From: Dictyobacter kobayashii
Lineage (GTDB): Bacteria > Chloroflexota > Ktedonobacteria > Ktedonobacterales > Ktedonobacteraceae
Reading direction: 5' to 3'
Assembly: GCF_003967555.1 (NCBI RefSeq)
Contig: NZ_BIFS01000002.1
Span: 1,364,001-1,428,000 of the forward strand
DNA length: 64,000 nucleotides
The notes under the pieces: model-generated
Databases searched by the model: none
The model's input: the letters and a program-made list of their open reading frames with translations, nothing else
What the model was told of the DNA's origin: nothing
Made by a program: the position numbers and the translations under genes
In this document: one piece after another, positions 50,844 to 59,800 of the stretch
Layout: each line of letters begins with the position of its first letter
Numbering within the stretch: the first letter of the stretch is position 1

Positions 50844-51596
50844 TCAAAATGTCATTTTTTTCCAATCAAGATGAGTCTGTAAAGCTTCACATAATTTCTC
50901 CATTGAAGGGGAGGTTTGAGGATCCCTGCCATAATCCATCCAATCAGCAAAGGCAAAAAATACTCCACCATCTAAAAAATATTCTACCCAGATTGCATTA
51001 TGGAATAGTGAAACGTCTCGTTGAAGCTGACGCATAATTCCTGGACCAAAAAAAGTCCAGTCAAGGGGTAACGCTTCGTTGGTCTCAAGGAGTTCTTGTA
51101 ATCCTATAATAGGGATATAGGGGCTTTGAACGCCGTAAATAGGATGGACGTGATTATAGACCACCATCCCTACATGAGCAAACGTTCTCATATTTTGCTC
51201 TGCTATCTGCTCAGGCACGTCTTCAACTAAAGTATCATAATCACCACCAATGATAACACCACATGAAAGAGGATCAATCGGCCTCACACTGAAGGTTATC
51301 TCTTCCTTTCTAGATGTGAATGGCACCTCAAATCTGGCTGCAATCAGCGTGTGAGGGACAAGTTGTTGTAATTGCGTCTGCATCTTCCTTTCTTGTTCTT
51401 CTACCGTTGCAAGACTCGTATCAATCGTTATAAAAGTCTTATCATCGTAGTCGTCTTTATCTATGAGATATGGAGTACATTCTACTGGTTCCAGTAGCGT
51501 ATATCCACTGTTTAGCAAACCCTGTAAACCCGCTATTCCTACATCGCGATATGATGTACCATACACACAAAAAGAAGTCATCATTCGTGGCATCAT
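50844..51596 (-). CDS. Unassigned soluble protein, second gene after tip 13
   Basis: A 250-residue protein starting MMPRMMTSFCVYG, with AGAGGAAC upstream, 12 bases after the stop of 51609-51998, so the two genes are co-transcribed. No signal peptide or membrane segments. It has aromatic-rich stretches (WTFFGPGIMRQL, NAIWVEYFLDGGVFFAFADWMDYG). I do not recognise the family. Position suggests an accessory or second immunity protein; alternatively it is an immunity gene left by a deleted cassette. Confidence 0.45.
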   Translation of the reverse strand: MMPRMMTSFCVYGTSYRDVGIAGLQGLLNSGYTLLEPVECTPYLIDKDDYDDKTFITIDTSLATVEEQERKMQTQLQQLVPHTLIAARFEVPFTSRKEEITFSVRPIDPLSCGVIIGGDYDTLVEDVPEQIAEQNMRTFAHVGMVVYNHVHPIYGVQSPYIPIIGLQELLETNEALPLDWTFFGPGIMRQLQRDVSLFHNAIWVEYFLDGGVFFAFADWMDYGRDPQTSPSMEKLCEALQTHLDWKKMTF

Positions 51597-51608
51597 TTTC
51601 TTGTTCCT

Positions 51609-51998
51609 CTAAATACTATCTTTTTCAATAATTTCTAGCTGGGCATCAAAACGTCGGCAATAAAAAGACTCAGCGTGTAGTGTTCCATCATCAGAAAAAG
51701 AACGAACTTCAAACACTAAATCTTCCCAATGCCATTCTTTTAAGAAGATCACATCCAAGCGAAGATGCTTGGTGCTACTTATACGCATTGGGCAAAAATT
51801 CATACCATAAAAACGTACATGAAGAGATTGCTTTAACGCTTCAACGCTGTTACTTGAATAGAACCATAATTCAAGAACCGGCTCAGTCTCAAAAATATCA
51901 TAAGAGTATTGCTCATGAATTTCTACTCTTAAAAGGAACGGGAATGATTCCGGCTTGAGCGCTTTATAATCCTTTAAAGATTTTTCATGCTCATTCAT
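51609..51998 (-). CDS. Unassigned soluble protein, candidate immunity to tip 13
   Basis: A 129-residue protein from ATG 51998, preceded by GGAGGTAAAAG. Predicted mixed alpha/beta with a VFEVRSFSDDGTLHAESFYCRRFD stretch; acidic overall. Not recognised as a named immunity family. It is the first gene after the tip of 52455 and is therefore the best immunity candidate. Confidence 0.5.
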   Translation of the reverse strand: MNEHEKSLKDYKALKPESFPFLLRVEIHEQYSYDIFETEPVLELWFYSSNSVEALKQSLHVRFYGMNFCPMRISSTKHLRLDVIFLKEWHWEDLVFEVRSFSDDGTLHAESFYCRRFDAQLEIIEKDSI

Positions 51999-52181
51999 CT
52001 TTTACCTCCTGAATGGTGTAAAGTAATCACAAAAATGTTAATTACTGGCAAACAAATGGAAGAGTTCCTTAAATTAGCATGTTACCACCCATATTCAACA
52101 TCATGATCTTTAAAATAGTTTTAGCTATGTAGCCATTTTAGCAAAAATACTCAATGATAACAGCATTAATGTTTCCTTTTT

Positions 52182-52207
52182 GGCTCCCCTTTAGATAAAG
52201 GGGAGCC
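52182..52207. terminator. Hairpin between tip 13 and its immunity gene
   Basis: GGCTCCCCTTTA / TAAAGGGGAGCC, a perfect 12-bp stem with a 2-nt centre (a 3-4 nt loop in practice). A T-run precedes it on the plus strand, so in minus-strand reading AAAAAGG follows; it lacks a U-tract for the toxin transcript. The rest of 51999-52454 is AT-rich with no gene seen. Confidence 0.5.
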
Positions 52208-52454
52208 CTCAAAATATATAGCTTCATCTCTTAATGATGGTATTGGCAATTTATTTCTAAGCCTGCGTTTTTCTAACTAGCCGCTTAAAAACGGGTGAAA
52301 ACATTGATTTCACCAACACTATCTTAATGTAGCTATACCTAACCCTAGCAGGCTACAGCTGCTTTAAAATTAATTTACTACATAAAAAAACACCAGTAAC
52401 CTTTCATCTTTTAAAGATACTGATACTATTTTGCAGCATCTAAGATTAATCTCA

Positions 52455-54440
52455 TTACTTAAAAAGAAGGTGAGCAATTCGATTGGTGTCATGGTCAATG
52501 ACTAATTCCCAGATACCAGGTTTACCGTTCAGAAAACCCTCAGTTACCCATTTGGATCCGTTAGCGAAACCTTTATCTGCCACGGGTTCTGCACTTTCCA
52601 TGATCATATCTGCAATCATCCTTGGAGAATGCATATATGGCCTAGCCATCCTAAGTTGTTGTACCAGTTCTCCACTGTCATTTAATAATGTTCCCGCTCC
52701 TTTACCCGAAAAGTTTACCGTTGCCGTATCATAAAAGTGGCCCATAACGGTATTAGTCATTTCAAGTCCAGCAGCGCCACCTCCTGCTTCAACGCTTTCT
52801 ATGACTGTGCCTGCACCATCTATGGCTAATTCACCACCCATTCCTTCTTCACCACCACCCAGGATCAATGACAACTGAAAAATGTTATTCGCCCCATGTA
52901 GAAGACCGCCTACCACATCTCCTTTCTGCATCCTATCGATACCAAGGCCGGTTTTTATCGAGTGTTTGAACTTATCCCACGGATTAATTGATAATGGGTT
53001 ATAAGGTTGCTTGCCAAAATGATGGACATCAACACCCGCATAGGTCGAAGTGATGGGAGAATGAGTGGGATAATCCATCGTGGTTCCCCACCACTGAGTG
53101 ATTGAAGGATCAACAGCGCTTTGCGTCTCAAAGGTTGTTGCCGTCCCGGTAGACCAGTTAACGATGGTTTGCTCGCCTCCACCCCAGTCTATCCTATGGC
53201 CAGTTGGATCAGTTGCGGTCTCTGGATTCCCTTGTACATAGGCATAAGGGTCCTGACCATTACTATTTGTCACTACTGTATCGGTGCTGATAAAACATCC
53301 ACTATTCGCATCGTAGTAGCGCGCGTTATAGTAAAGTAAGCCGGTTTGGGTATCAAGGCGGTGGCCGGTGAAGTTGAACGGCGAAAGCATGGTGCCGTCG
53401 CTGTAGCGGGTTGCGCCAAAGGGCGAGAAGAGTTGCACCGCTTGCACCGAACCATCAGAGCGTAGCGCGATGCTATTGCTTCCTAAGAAGTCGGGCATGA
53501 GATAGGAGAAGGTGCCGTCCTGGCGCATGGCCACCTTCTGTCCGCCAGCACTGTAATACTTGGTGGTTGAGGTCGTGCTCCCAGTAATGGTCACATCAGT
53601 GTAGCCATCAAAGGAGATGGTATCGCTAGTCGTAGTCGTGCTTCCGACTGTGTTGCTTGCTCGCTGCAGCACGCGTTGTCCCGAATTATCGTAGAGGAAT
53701 TGGTCACTAGCCACAGTGCCATTGGGCGCCACCCAGGTATCGAGATGACCCTCGTTGTCGTAGGTCATGATCGCCCCGCTCTGCGCAGCATCACAACCAT
53801 GACCGGAAGTCGTATCAACGTTGCGACAGGTCATGTTGCCCATAGCATCGTAGCTGGCATACTGGTTGGGAACGTTACCCAACGTCAAGGCTCCATGCGC
53901 TGGGAAGGTACCATAGGTTTCACTGCCAGATGGTCCATTGGTTAAGCGATCCAGGGCGTCATAGCTATAGGATTGCTGATAGGTGCCCACTGTGCTGCCG
54001 TTGGGAGCCAGACCACAATGATTGCCCCCGGTGGGCGTGCCTGTATTGCCGGACCACACCAATCGGTTGAGATCATCGTAACAGAAGGACTGGCTGTCGG
54101 TCTTGGTGCCATTGGTGGTGGTGGGAACTGTGGTGTTCAGGTTGATGACATTGCCGACATTGTCATATGTGCGCGTCTGGCTCCAGAACGTGGTGCCCGA
54201 ACGGGTGGCCGTGCTGGTTAGCGGGCGCTGAATGCCATCATAGGACAGGCTCTTCGAGAAGACCGCGTGTGGGACACTCGTCGGAACAGCAGTGCCCCCA
54301 AAGGCCATGTGTGAGAGCTGTCTGACACTAGTGTAGCTGACCTGGTCCTCCCAAAAATTGAATGAATTAGTCGTTCCACCACTACCAATGTAAGTAGAGT
54401 GTAGATAGTAGTCATCAAACAAATCAAGCGCTTGATGTAT
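52455..54440 (-). CDS. Orphan RHS cassette 13: RHS core plus unassigned small toxin tip
   Basis: The 5' portion is a decayed but in-frame match to the core (EDQVSYTSVRQLSHMAFGG). From SLSYDGIQRPLTS on it is near-identical to the other cassettes, to DPTGHRIDWGGGEQT. The tip has a Gly-rich hinge (LILGGGEEGMGGELAIDGAG) and a ~75-residue end: LRMARPYMHSPRMIADMIMES, NGSKWVTEGFLNGKPGIWELVIDHDTNRIAHLLF. F-N-G-x-x-G-x-W-E-L-V-x-D is a recurrent polymorphic-toxin ending I recall, possibly a BECR-fold RNase; catalytic residues cannot be assigned by eye. Confidence 0.65.
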   Translation of the reverse strand: MHQALDLFDDYYLHSTYIGSGGTTNSFNFWEDQVSYTSVRQLSHMAFGGTAVPTSVPHAVFSKSLSYDGIQRPLTSTATRSGTTFWSQTRTYDNVGNVINLNTTVPTTTNGTKTDSQSFCYDDLNRLVWSGNTGTPTGGNHCGLAPNGSTVGTYQQSYSYDALDRLTNGPSGSETYGTFPAHGALTLGNVPNQYASYDAMGNMTCRNVDTTSGHGCDAAQSGAIMTYDNEGHLDTWVAPNGTVASDQFLYDNSGQRVLQRASNTVGSTTTTSDTISFDGYTDVTITGSTTSTTKYYSAGGQKVAMRQDGTFSYLMPDFLGSNSIALRSDGSVQAVQLFSPFGATRYSDGTMLSPFNFTGHRLDTQTGLLYYNARYYDANSGCFISTDTVVTNSNGQDPYAYVQGNPETATDPTGHRIDWGGGEQTIVNWSTGTATTFETQSAVDPSITQWWGTTMDYPTHSPITSTYAGVDVHHFGKQPYNPLSINPWDKFKHSIKTGLGIDRMQKGDVVGGLLHGANNIFQLSLILGGGEEGMGGELAIDGAGTVIESVEAGGGAAGLEMTNTVMGHFYDTATVNFSGKGAGTLLNDSGELVQQLRMARPYMHSPRMIADMIMESAEPVADKGFANGSKWVTEGFLNGKPGIWELVIDHDTNRIAHLLFK

Positions 54441-54472
54441 GAACATGGCAGTTTTGAACTATTACGGCAACG

Positions 54473-54508
54473 AGTGCTCAATGATGTCTCTTGATATCAC
54501 TGAGCACT
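54473..54508 (-). terminator. Hairpin after the SUKH immunity gene
   Basis: AGTGCTCA and TGAGCACT pair at the base with an inner TGAT/ATCA pairing offset by one base. It lies about 180 bases after the SUKH stop and just before cassette 13 begins. Confidence 0.45.
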
Positions 54509-54687
54509 ATTGATCGGGGAGAAACGTTCTAGCTGCTATGTGATCATAGTCATTAATCGGATATGCACCCTACTTTGATTCTCATAGGCAATACAAACTG
54601 CACAAGGATGAAATCCACTGGTCGTTATCTAAGCAGGAGGTTATCTCTAATATCCCTAGCATAAATAAGGTTGTTGCAATTACCTAT

Positions 54688-55164
54688 TCAGCTAGGGAAG
54701 ATTCTATATGCCTCACTTTTTATATGTCCTTCCAATTCAATAGAAAGAAATTCACTGAAACTTGAGTAAAGCTTTACAAATGATGTTCTAATTGGTCTCT
54801 CTTCCAAATAAAAATAGACAGGGGGGTCTTCTTCATTCAAGAGAAAAAATTGAAACTGATAGCCTTGATGCATATAAAACACAAAAGCATTTTCTGGAAG
54901 TTGTCCAGAAAATTTATCTTCTTCTAATAGCTCTTTTGCTCCTTCTTGGATAAGAAAAAGATCACTATAAAAACAATCTGTTCCTTGGAGAAATTTTCCT
55001 CCTGAATGTCCCATCCACAAGAGAAACTCCCGGTAAGCTCGTGGCAAAGGAGAACCAAGAAACTGTTCAAGAGCTAACACTTCGTCAATTGTGCAAGGAA
55101 TAAACTCATTTGGACTGAAATATGGAACGCTGGTCGCTCTTTTAATAACATGATCGAGATACAT
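54688..55164 (-). CDS. SUKH (SMI1/KNR4) immunity protein, probable partner of the full-length RHS toxin
   Basis: Start at MYLDHVIKRATSV (ATG 55164, AGAGG ten bases upstream); the in-frame extension to 55242 is less likely. About 158 residues with CTIDEVLALEQFLGSPLPRAYREFLLWMGHSGG, the defining SUKH N-terminal pattern, and a C-terminal SFSEFLSIEL. It is the first intact gene after the full-length RHS deaminase tip, from which it is separated by ~1.7 kb containing hairpins and an IS3 remnant. SUKH proteins commonly neutralise deaminase and nuclease toxins (established). Confidence 0.8.
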   Translation of the reverse strand: MYLDHVIKRATSVPYFSPNEFIPCTIDEVLALEQFLGSPLPRAYREFLLWMGHSGGKFLQGTDCFYSDLFLIQEGAKELLEEDKFSGQLPENAFVFYMHQGYQFQFFLLNEEDPPVYFYLEERPIRTSFVKLYSSFSEFLSIELEGHIKSEAYRIFPS

Positions 55165-55640
55165 AAAATTAGTTCCTCTTTTCCTAGCTAATGCAATATG
55201 CAAGTAAACTTGCTGAATAAAAAGTTCATGGGGCATTCTCATAAAAACCGAAACAATTTCTGCGAAAAAACCGCATGAACTTGGACGATGTTATTGTCAC
55301 ATGTTTCTACCTGGTTAACGAAATGATACCCTGATCACTGGAATCCAACCGTTGAGAGCTCGATATCCAGTGCCTAAGCTCTGCAATAGTGATGTGATCA
55401 TGATGGAAATGATCAGAAGCTACCTGGGACTCAACCAGGATAGCGCCTTGTTCGTCTACATCCAACACTACTACACGTCCTTTTTTCCGGCTCTGGCAGA
55501 TCTGAGAACCGTGAAGGAACACATTTAGTGTTGGTTGTGTGATATGACGATCAGCAATAATCCTATGGTCTCCACCATTGATAATGTTCCTGTTCATGTC
55601 AGCCGCTTTGCCCATACAACATGGTGTGTTCATTTTAGCA
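55165..55640. other. Region without a recognised intact gene
   Basis: A minus-strand frame (55307 to about 55640: QSAKMNTPCCMGKAADMNRN ... DVDEQGAILVES ... RHWISSSQRL) follows the broken IS3 transposase, but I cannot match it to the rest of OrfB or to any other family. It may be unrelated DNA trapped next to the element. Confidence 0.35.
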
Positions 55641-55659
55641 GACTGGCCAATTATGGCCA

Positions 55660-56489
55660 AGTCCAGATCTCCTTCGCCTGTTGCAATGGCTGTGATATCC
55701 GTTACCCACGTACAGTTGGGAGCCGGAGCTGCAAACTCGCGATTGAGCAGATTGGGAAGCAACCGGGTGATCGGGATTGCTCACCGTTGTCTTCACACGG
55801 CGGCGTTTGCGCTGCGCGCTGATGCCTCGCTCTTGCATCAGACGAGCGACGCGTTTGCGGGAACAGCGTTTCCCTCGCGCTTGCAGTTCCGCGTGAATGC
55901 GGGGGCTGCCATAGACACCCCAATTGGCATGAAAGATCTGCATAATCTGTTCAGCTAACTCCTGATCTTGTTGAGCGTGAGCGGATCGTTCTCGCTTTTT
56001 CCAGGCGTGATAGCCAATCTCAGAGACGCGCCATCTGCACGACACATGAGTGCAATGGGATACTCTTCACGCTGAGTCTGAATAAACTGAAATTTCATAG
56101 CTGGTTCTGCGCAAAGATACGAATGGCTTTTTTTAACACATCACGCTCCTATTTGAGCAGATCATACTCCCGCCGCAGTCGACGATTTTCCTCCTCGAGC
56201 TCTGTTTGATGCCCTTTGCTAGGAAACACCTGCTCTCTGTGTTGAGCAAATTGTTTGCGCCAAGCATGCAAAGCGCTATCAGAGATGCCCAGGTCACGAG
56301 CAATCTGCGTCAAACTCTTGCCACTCGTCTCGGCTAAACGGACAGCTTCTTGTTTAAATTCTTTAGGCATGGTTCAAATGAATGTGACAGTTTTGAACGA
56401 TCAAGCTAATCCAAAATAAATCCTGAAGCCGTCCAGGAAGCCATCTTAGAATTTATTTTTACCGATTAGATTGTTCAAAGTTGTCACAT
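55660..56489 (-). mobile_element. Degenerate IS3-family element
   Basis: OrfA (56149-56370) reads MPKEFKQEAVRLAETSGKSL with an HTH (LTQIARDLGISDSALHAWRKQF). It stops at a TAG replacing CAG before ERDVLKKAIRIFAQNQ. OrfB remains (YHAWKKRERSAHAQQDQEL, VYGSPRIHAELQARG, VARLMQERGISAQRKRRR, CTWVTDITAIATGEG) are spread over several frames and end after the first Asp of the DDE triad. The outer left end TGTGACAACTTTGAACAATC (56470-56489) is inverted relative to TGTGACAGTTTTGAACGATC (56385-56404). The right end is not found. Confidence 0.7.
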
Positions 56490-56673
56490 TGGTTCAAGCT
56501 CATTATGAACCAACCATGCCTTAGTGAAGACATGTTGCCCTTTTTTTGCCATTGGTCCTTTCCCCCTTGTTGGTAGTATATTTCATCTTCTTTGGCTCTA
56601 CCAGATTGGGGGAAGCTCATTTGTCTATATTCTTTCGGGTGAAAGCAAGGCACAGAGGCAAACAGCCCTTAGC

Positions 56674-56705
56674 GAAGTGCGAAGTGGCTTCACACTTCGC
56701 ACTTC
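56674..56705. repeat. Perfect 13-bp inverted repeat
   Basis: GAAGTGCGAAGTG / CACTTCGCACTTC with a 6-nt loop, between the IS3 remnant and the RHS tip hairpin. No U-tract on either side. Possibly a transcript-stability element or an end of a small mobile repeat. Confidence 0.6.
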
Positions 56706-56821
56706 CCCAATCACCCGAAAGGATAAAGAGCCATTTTAGCCTAGAAAGATGCTGCATTAAAGCAGATGCAATCTAACCTATTGTGGATGATCCGTTTCTT
56801 CCTTCTATTTACTTAATTGAT

Positions 56822-56875
56822 GCGATGTGCAAGTTTCACTTGCTAAAAAAAGCTTTAGAAAAACTTGCACATCGC
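56822..56875 (-). terminator. Hairpin directly after the full-length RHS gene
   Basis: Perfect 15-bp arms GCGATGTGCAAGTTT / AAACTTGCACATCGC with a 24-nt loop, ten bases beyond the RHS stop codon. It separates the expressed toxin from its SUKH gene. The GCGATGTGC motif has a partial echo near 36940 (GCACATCGC). Confidence 0.6.
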
Positions 56876-56884
56876 GTTAATTGG

Positions 56885-59800
56885 TTATTTATACCATACG
56901 TACACATCAATCTTGGGAAACATTTTCTCAAAATCCCATATAACGTCTCTGCAAGAAGAGCAAGGCGTGCGTTCAGAGTACAGATCAATACGTCCAATAA
57001 TGTTTGAAACTTTTGCCCTTGTTGGATTGAGTGTTTGCGCGAGATTATTTAACAACTTGTACTCCGAATCTTCGTCACGTTGATTATTACCCGTTGGTCT
57101 TGCAGGAAAATAAGGATTAGTTGGTTTAGAAGATCCATCAAAATCAGGCCCACTAGAAGCCCAACCATTGCCTTGTTCTCCTTCAATGTCAAATGTTAAA
57201 GCTGCAACGTTTCTATTCTTGCCAATGTTGTTTGCCTGCTTTATAGCATTGACCCAATTTTTGAGTTGCTGTTCGGAAAGCTGACCAGGATATGTGTCTT
57301 CTTGCACAGTATTAGCAACTGCTTGAGCATCCAATGCATCTACAATGAGCAAGAATGGGTCTACTAGTGTTAGGAATAGCATTGTTCCACTAGCAACATC
57401 GACCCAGCAATCATAATGACATACACCATTTCTAGTTGCAGGATCTGATGTTGCTGGAACATCCGAAGACCCATTAGCGCTATTATTATTTCCTGGGCAT
57501 GTTGCTTGATAAGGGCAAACCCCGCCATTTCCACCGCTACTGCTTCCACCAGAACCATTTACTGGCGGATTGGAAGATGGTGGGTCAGATGAGGGTGGTG
57601 GGGGTGGATCATATGTAGGGGCACCTACACCGCAAGAATCGGGGCTGGGACATCTGCCATGACCGGTGGGATCGATAAACGTCTCAGGGTTCCCTTTGAC
57701 ATACGCAAAAGGATCCAGACCAGAACCGTTAGTTTCAACGTTATCCGCACTGGTAAACCGCCCGCTGTTCGCGTCGTAATAGCGTGCGTTAAAGTAGAGC
57801 AGACCCGTCTGGGTGTCGAGGCGCTGACCGGTAAAGTTAAAGGGCGAGAGCATGGTGCCGTCGCTGTAACGGGTTGAGCCAAAGGGCGAGAAGAGTTGGA
57901 CAGCTTGTACCGATCCATCGGCTCGCAAGTTGATGCTGTTGCTCCCCAGAAAGTCGGGCATGAGATAGGAGAAGAAGGTCCCATCCTGGCGCATCGCCAC
58001 CGTTTTCCCACCAACACTGTAGTATTTAGTGGTTGAGGTGGTGCCGCCGGTGATGGTGACATCGGTGTAGCCATCAAAGGAGATGGTGTCACTGGTCGTG
58101 GTCGTGCTTCCGACCGTGTTGCTGGCTCGTTGCAACACACGCTGCCCCGAGTTATCGTAGAGGAACTGATCGCTGGCCACCGTGCCATTGGGTGCCACCC
58201 AGGTGGCGAGACGACCATCGTTGTCATAGGTCATGATGGCCCCGCTTTGAGCAGCATCACAACCGTGACCCGAGGTGGTATCGACGTTGCGACAGGTCAT
58301 GTTCCCCATGGCGTCGTAGCTGGCATACTGGTTGGGCACGTTGCCCAGCGTGACTGCGCCGTGCGCCGGGAAGGTGCCATAGGTTTCACTACCCGAGGGT
58401 CCATTGGTCAGGCGATCCAGCGCATCATAGCTGTAGGATTGCTGATAGGCACTCACCGTGGTTCCATTGGGCGCCAGGCCACAATGATTGCCACCCGTCG
58501 GGGTCCCGGTGTTACCGGACCACACCAAACGGTTGAGATCATCGTAGCAGAACGATTGGCTATCCGTCTTGGTGCCATTAGTCGTGGTGGGAACCGTCGT
58601 GCTCAGGTTGATGACATTGCCCACGTTGTCGTAGGTGCGCGTCTGGTTCCAGAACGTGGTACCGGAACGAGAAGCCGTGCTGGTCAACGGGCGCTGAATG
58701 CCGTCGTAGGAGAGACTCGTCGAGAACACGGGTGTTGGCACACTCGTCGGAACAGCGCTGCCGCCAAAGGCCATGCCTGAGAGTTGTCCAGCGTTGGTGT
58801 AGCTGACCTGTCCCACCAGGAAGGTAACAGGATTGGTCACACCAGCCCCACCAAAGTAGACCGAGCGCAGGTAGTCGTTGTTGTCATACTGCGAGGTGAC
58901 CAATTCGCCATCGGGATAGTTCAACGTGGTCACTTGGCCCGCATCGTTGTAGGATGCATTGACGGTCTGGGTCGTGGTGGTGCCATCGGCGGTCACCGAG
59001 AGGCTATTCTGATCGGGGCGCCCCCGCTCGTCGTAGCCCGAACAGCGCCAACCGCTGCCTGCGGTCGCGCGGAACGTATCAGCCGTCTCTTTTCCAATGG
59101 GATCCGAGGCAAACGAGCCAGTTGGAGCGGTACATCCCGAGGGGAAACTGACGCCAGTGTTGCTGCTATTGTCATAGCTGTCATAGAAAAAGGTGGCATA
59201 GGCGCTACTGCTACACGGATTGACCGCTGCCGATGTGGTGCCTTTGCAGAGCGGGCGATTGAGCACGTCATAGCTCACATAGGTACTCGTCCCACGTGGG
59301 TCCGTCTGGCTAACCAGGTTGCTATCGCCATCATAGCTGTACACCCAGTTATTCCCAGAGTCGCTATCGCTCATCCCCACTTTGCGTCCCACACCATCAT
59401 AGGTCGCATTCTGGAAGGCTTGCTGGGTCGTGGTGGCGTCATAGGTCAAGGTCGCATACAGATTGCCAACCACATCCCGATCATAGCGGATCGTGCGCAC
59501 CACGGTGTAGGAGGGACCCGTGCCCGAAAACACCTGGGTATAACGCTGTCTGCCAATCGCATCGGTATAACTCACTGCCTGGTGATTGTAGGCATCCAAC
59601 GTCGTTGTGCGCTCAAACGGCAAGGTGGGATTCTGGGTAAAGCTGGGGAGCCCTTGCGCGACGGTGTACGCGACACTGGTGGAGAGCTTGATCGTGCTGG
59701 CATCCTGATAGGTCGCACTGCCCAACTGGCGTCCCAATCCATCGTAGTTCGTCACCGTACGTGCCTGTGAGAGGTCCGGCGTCACATACCCGGTACCGGT

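Noticed and set aside
52182..52207. Canonical terminator of cassette 13
   Set aside because: The hairpin is strong, but in the toxin's direction it is followed by A residues, not T. It is kept as a hairpin and not called an intrinsic terminator with high confidence.
55307..55640. Continuation of the IS3 transposase OrfB
   Set aside because: The translated residues show none of the later DDE or C-terminal IS3 motifs in any frame, so the region was left unassigned.
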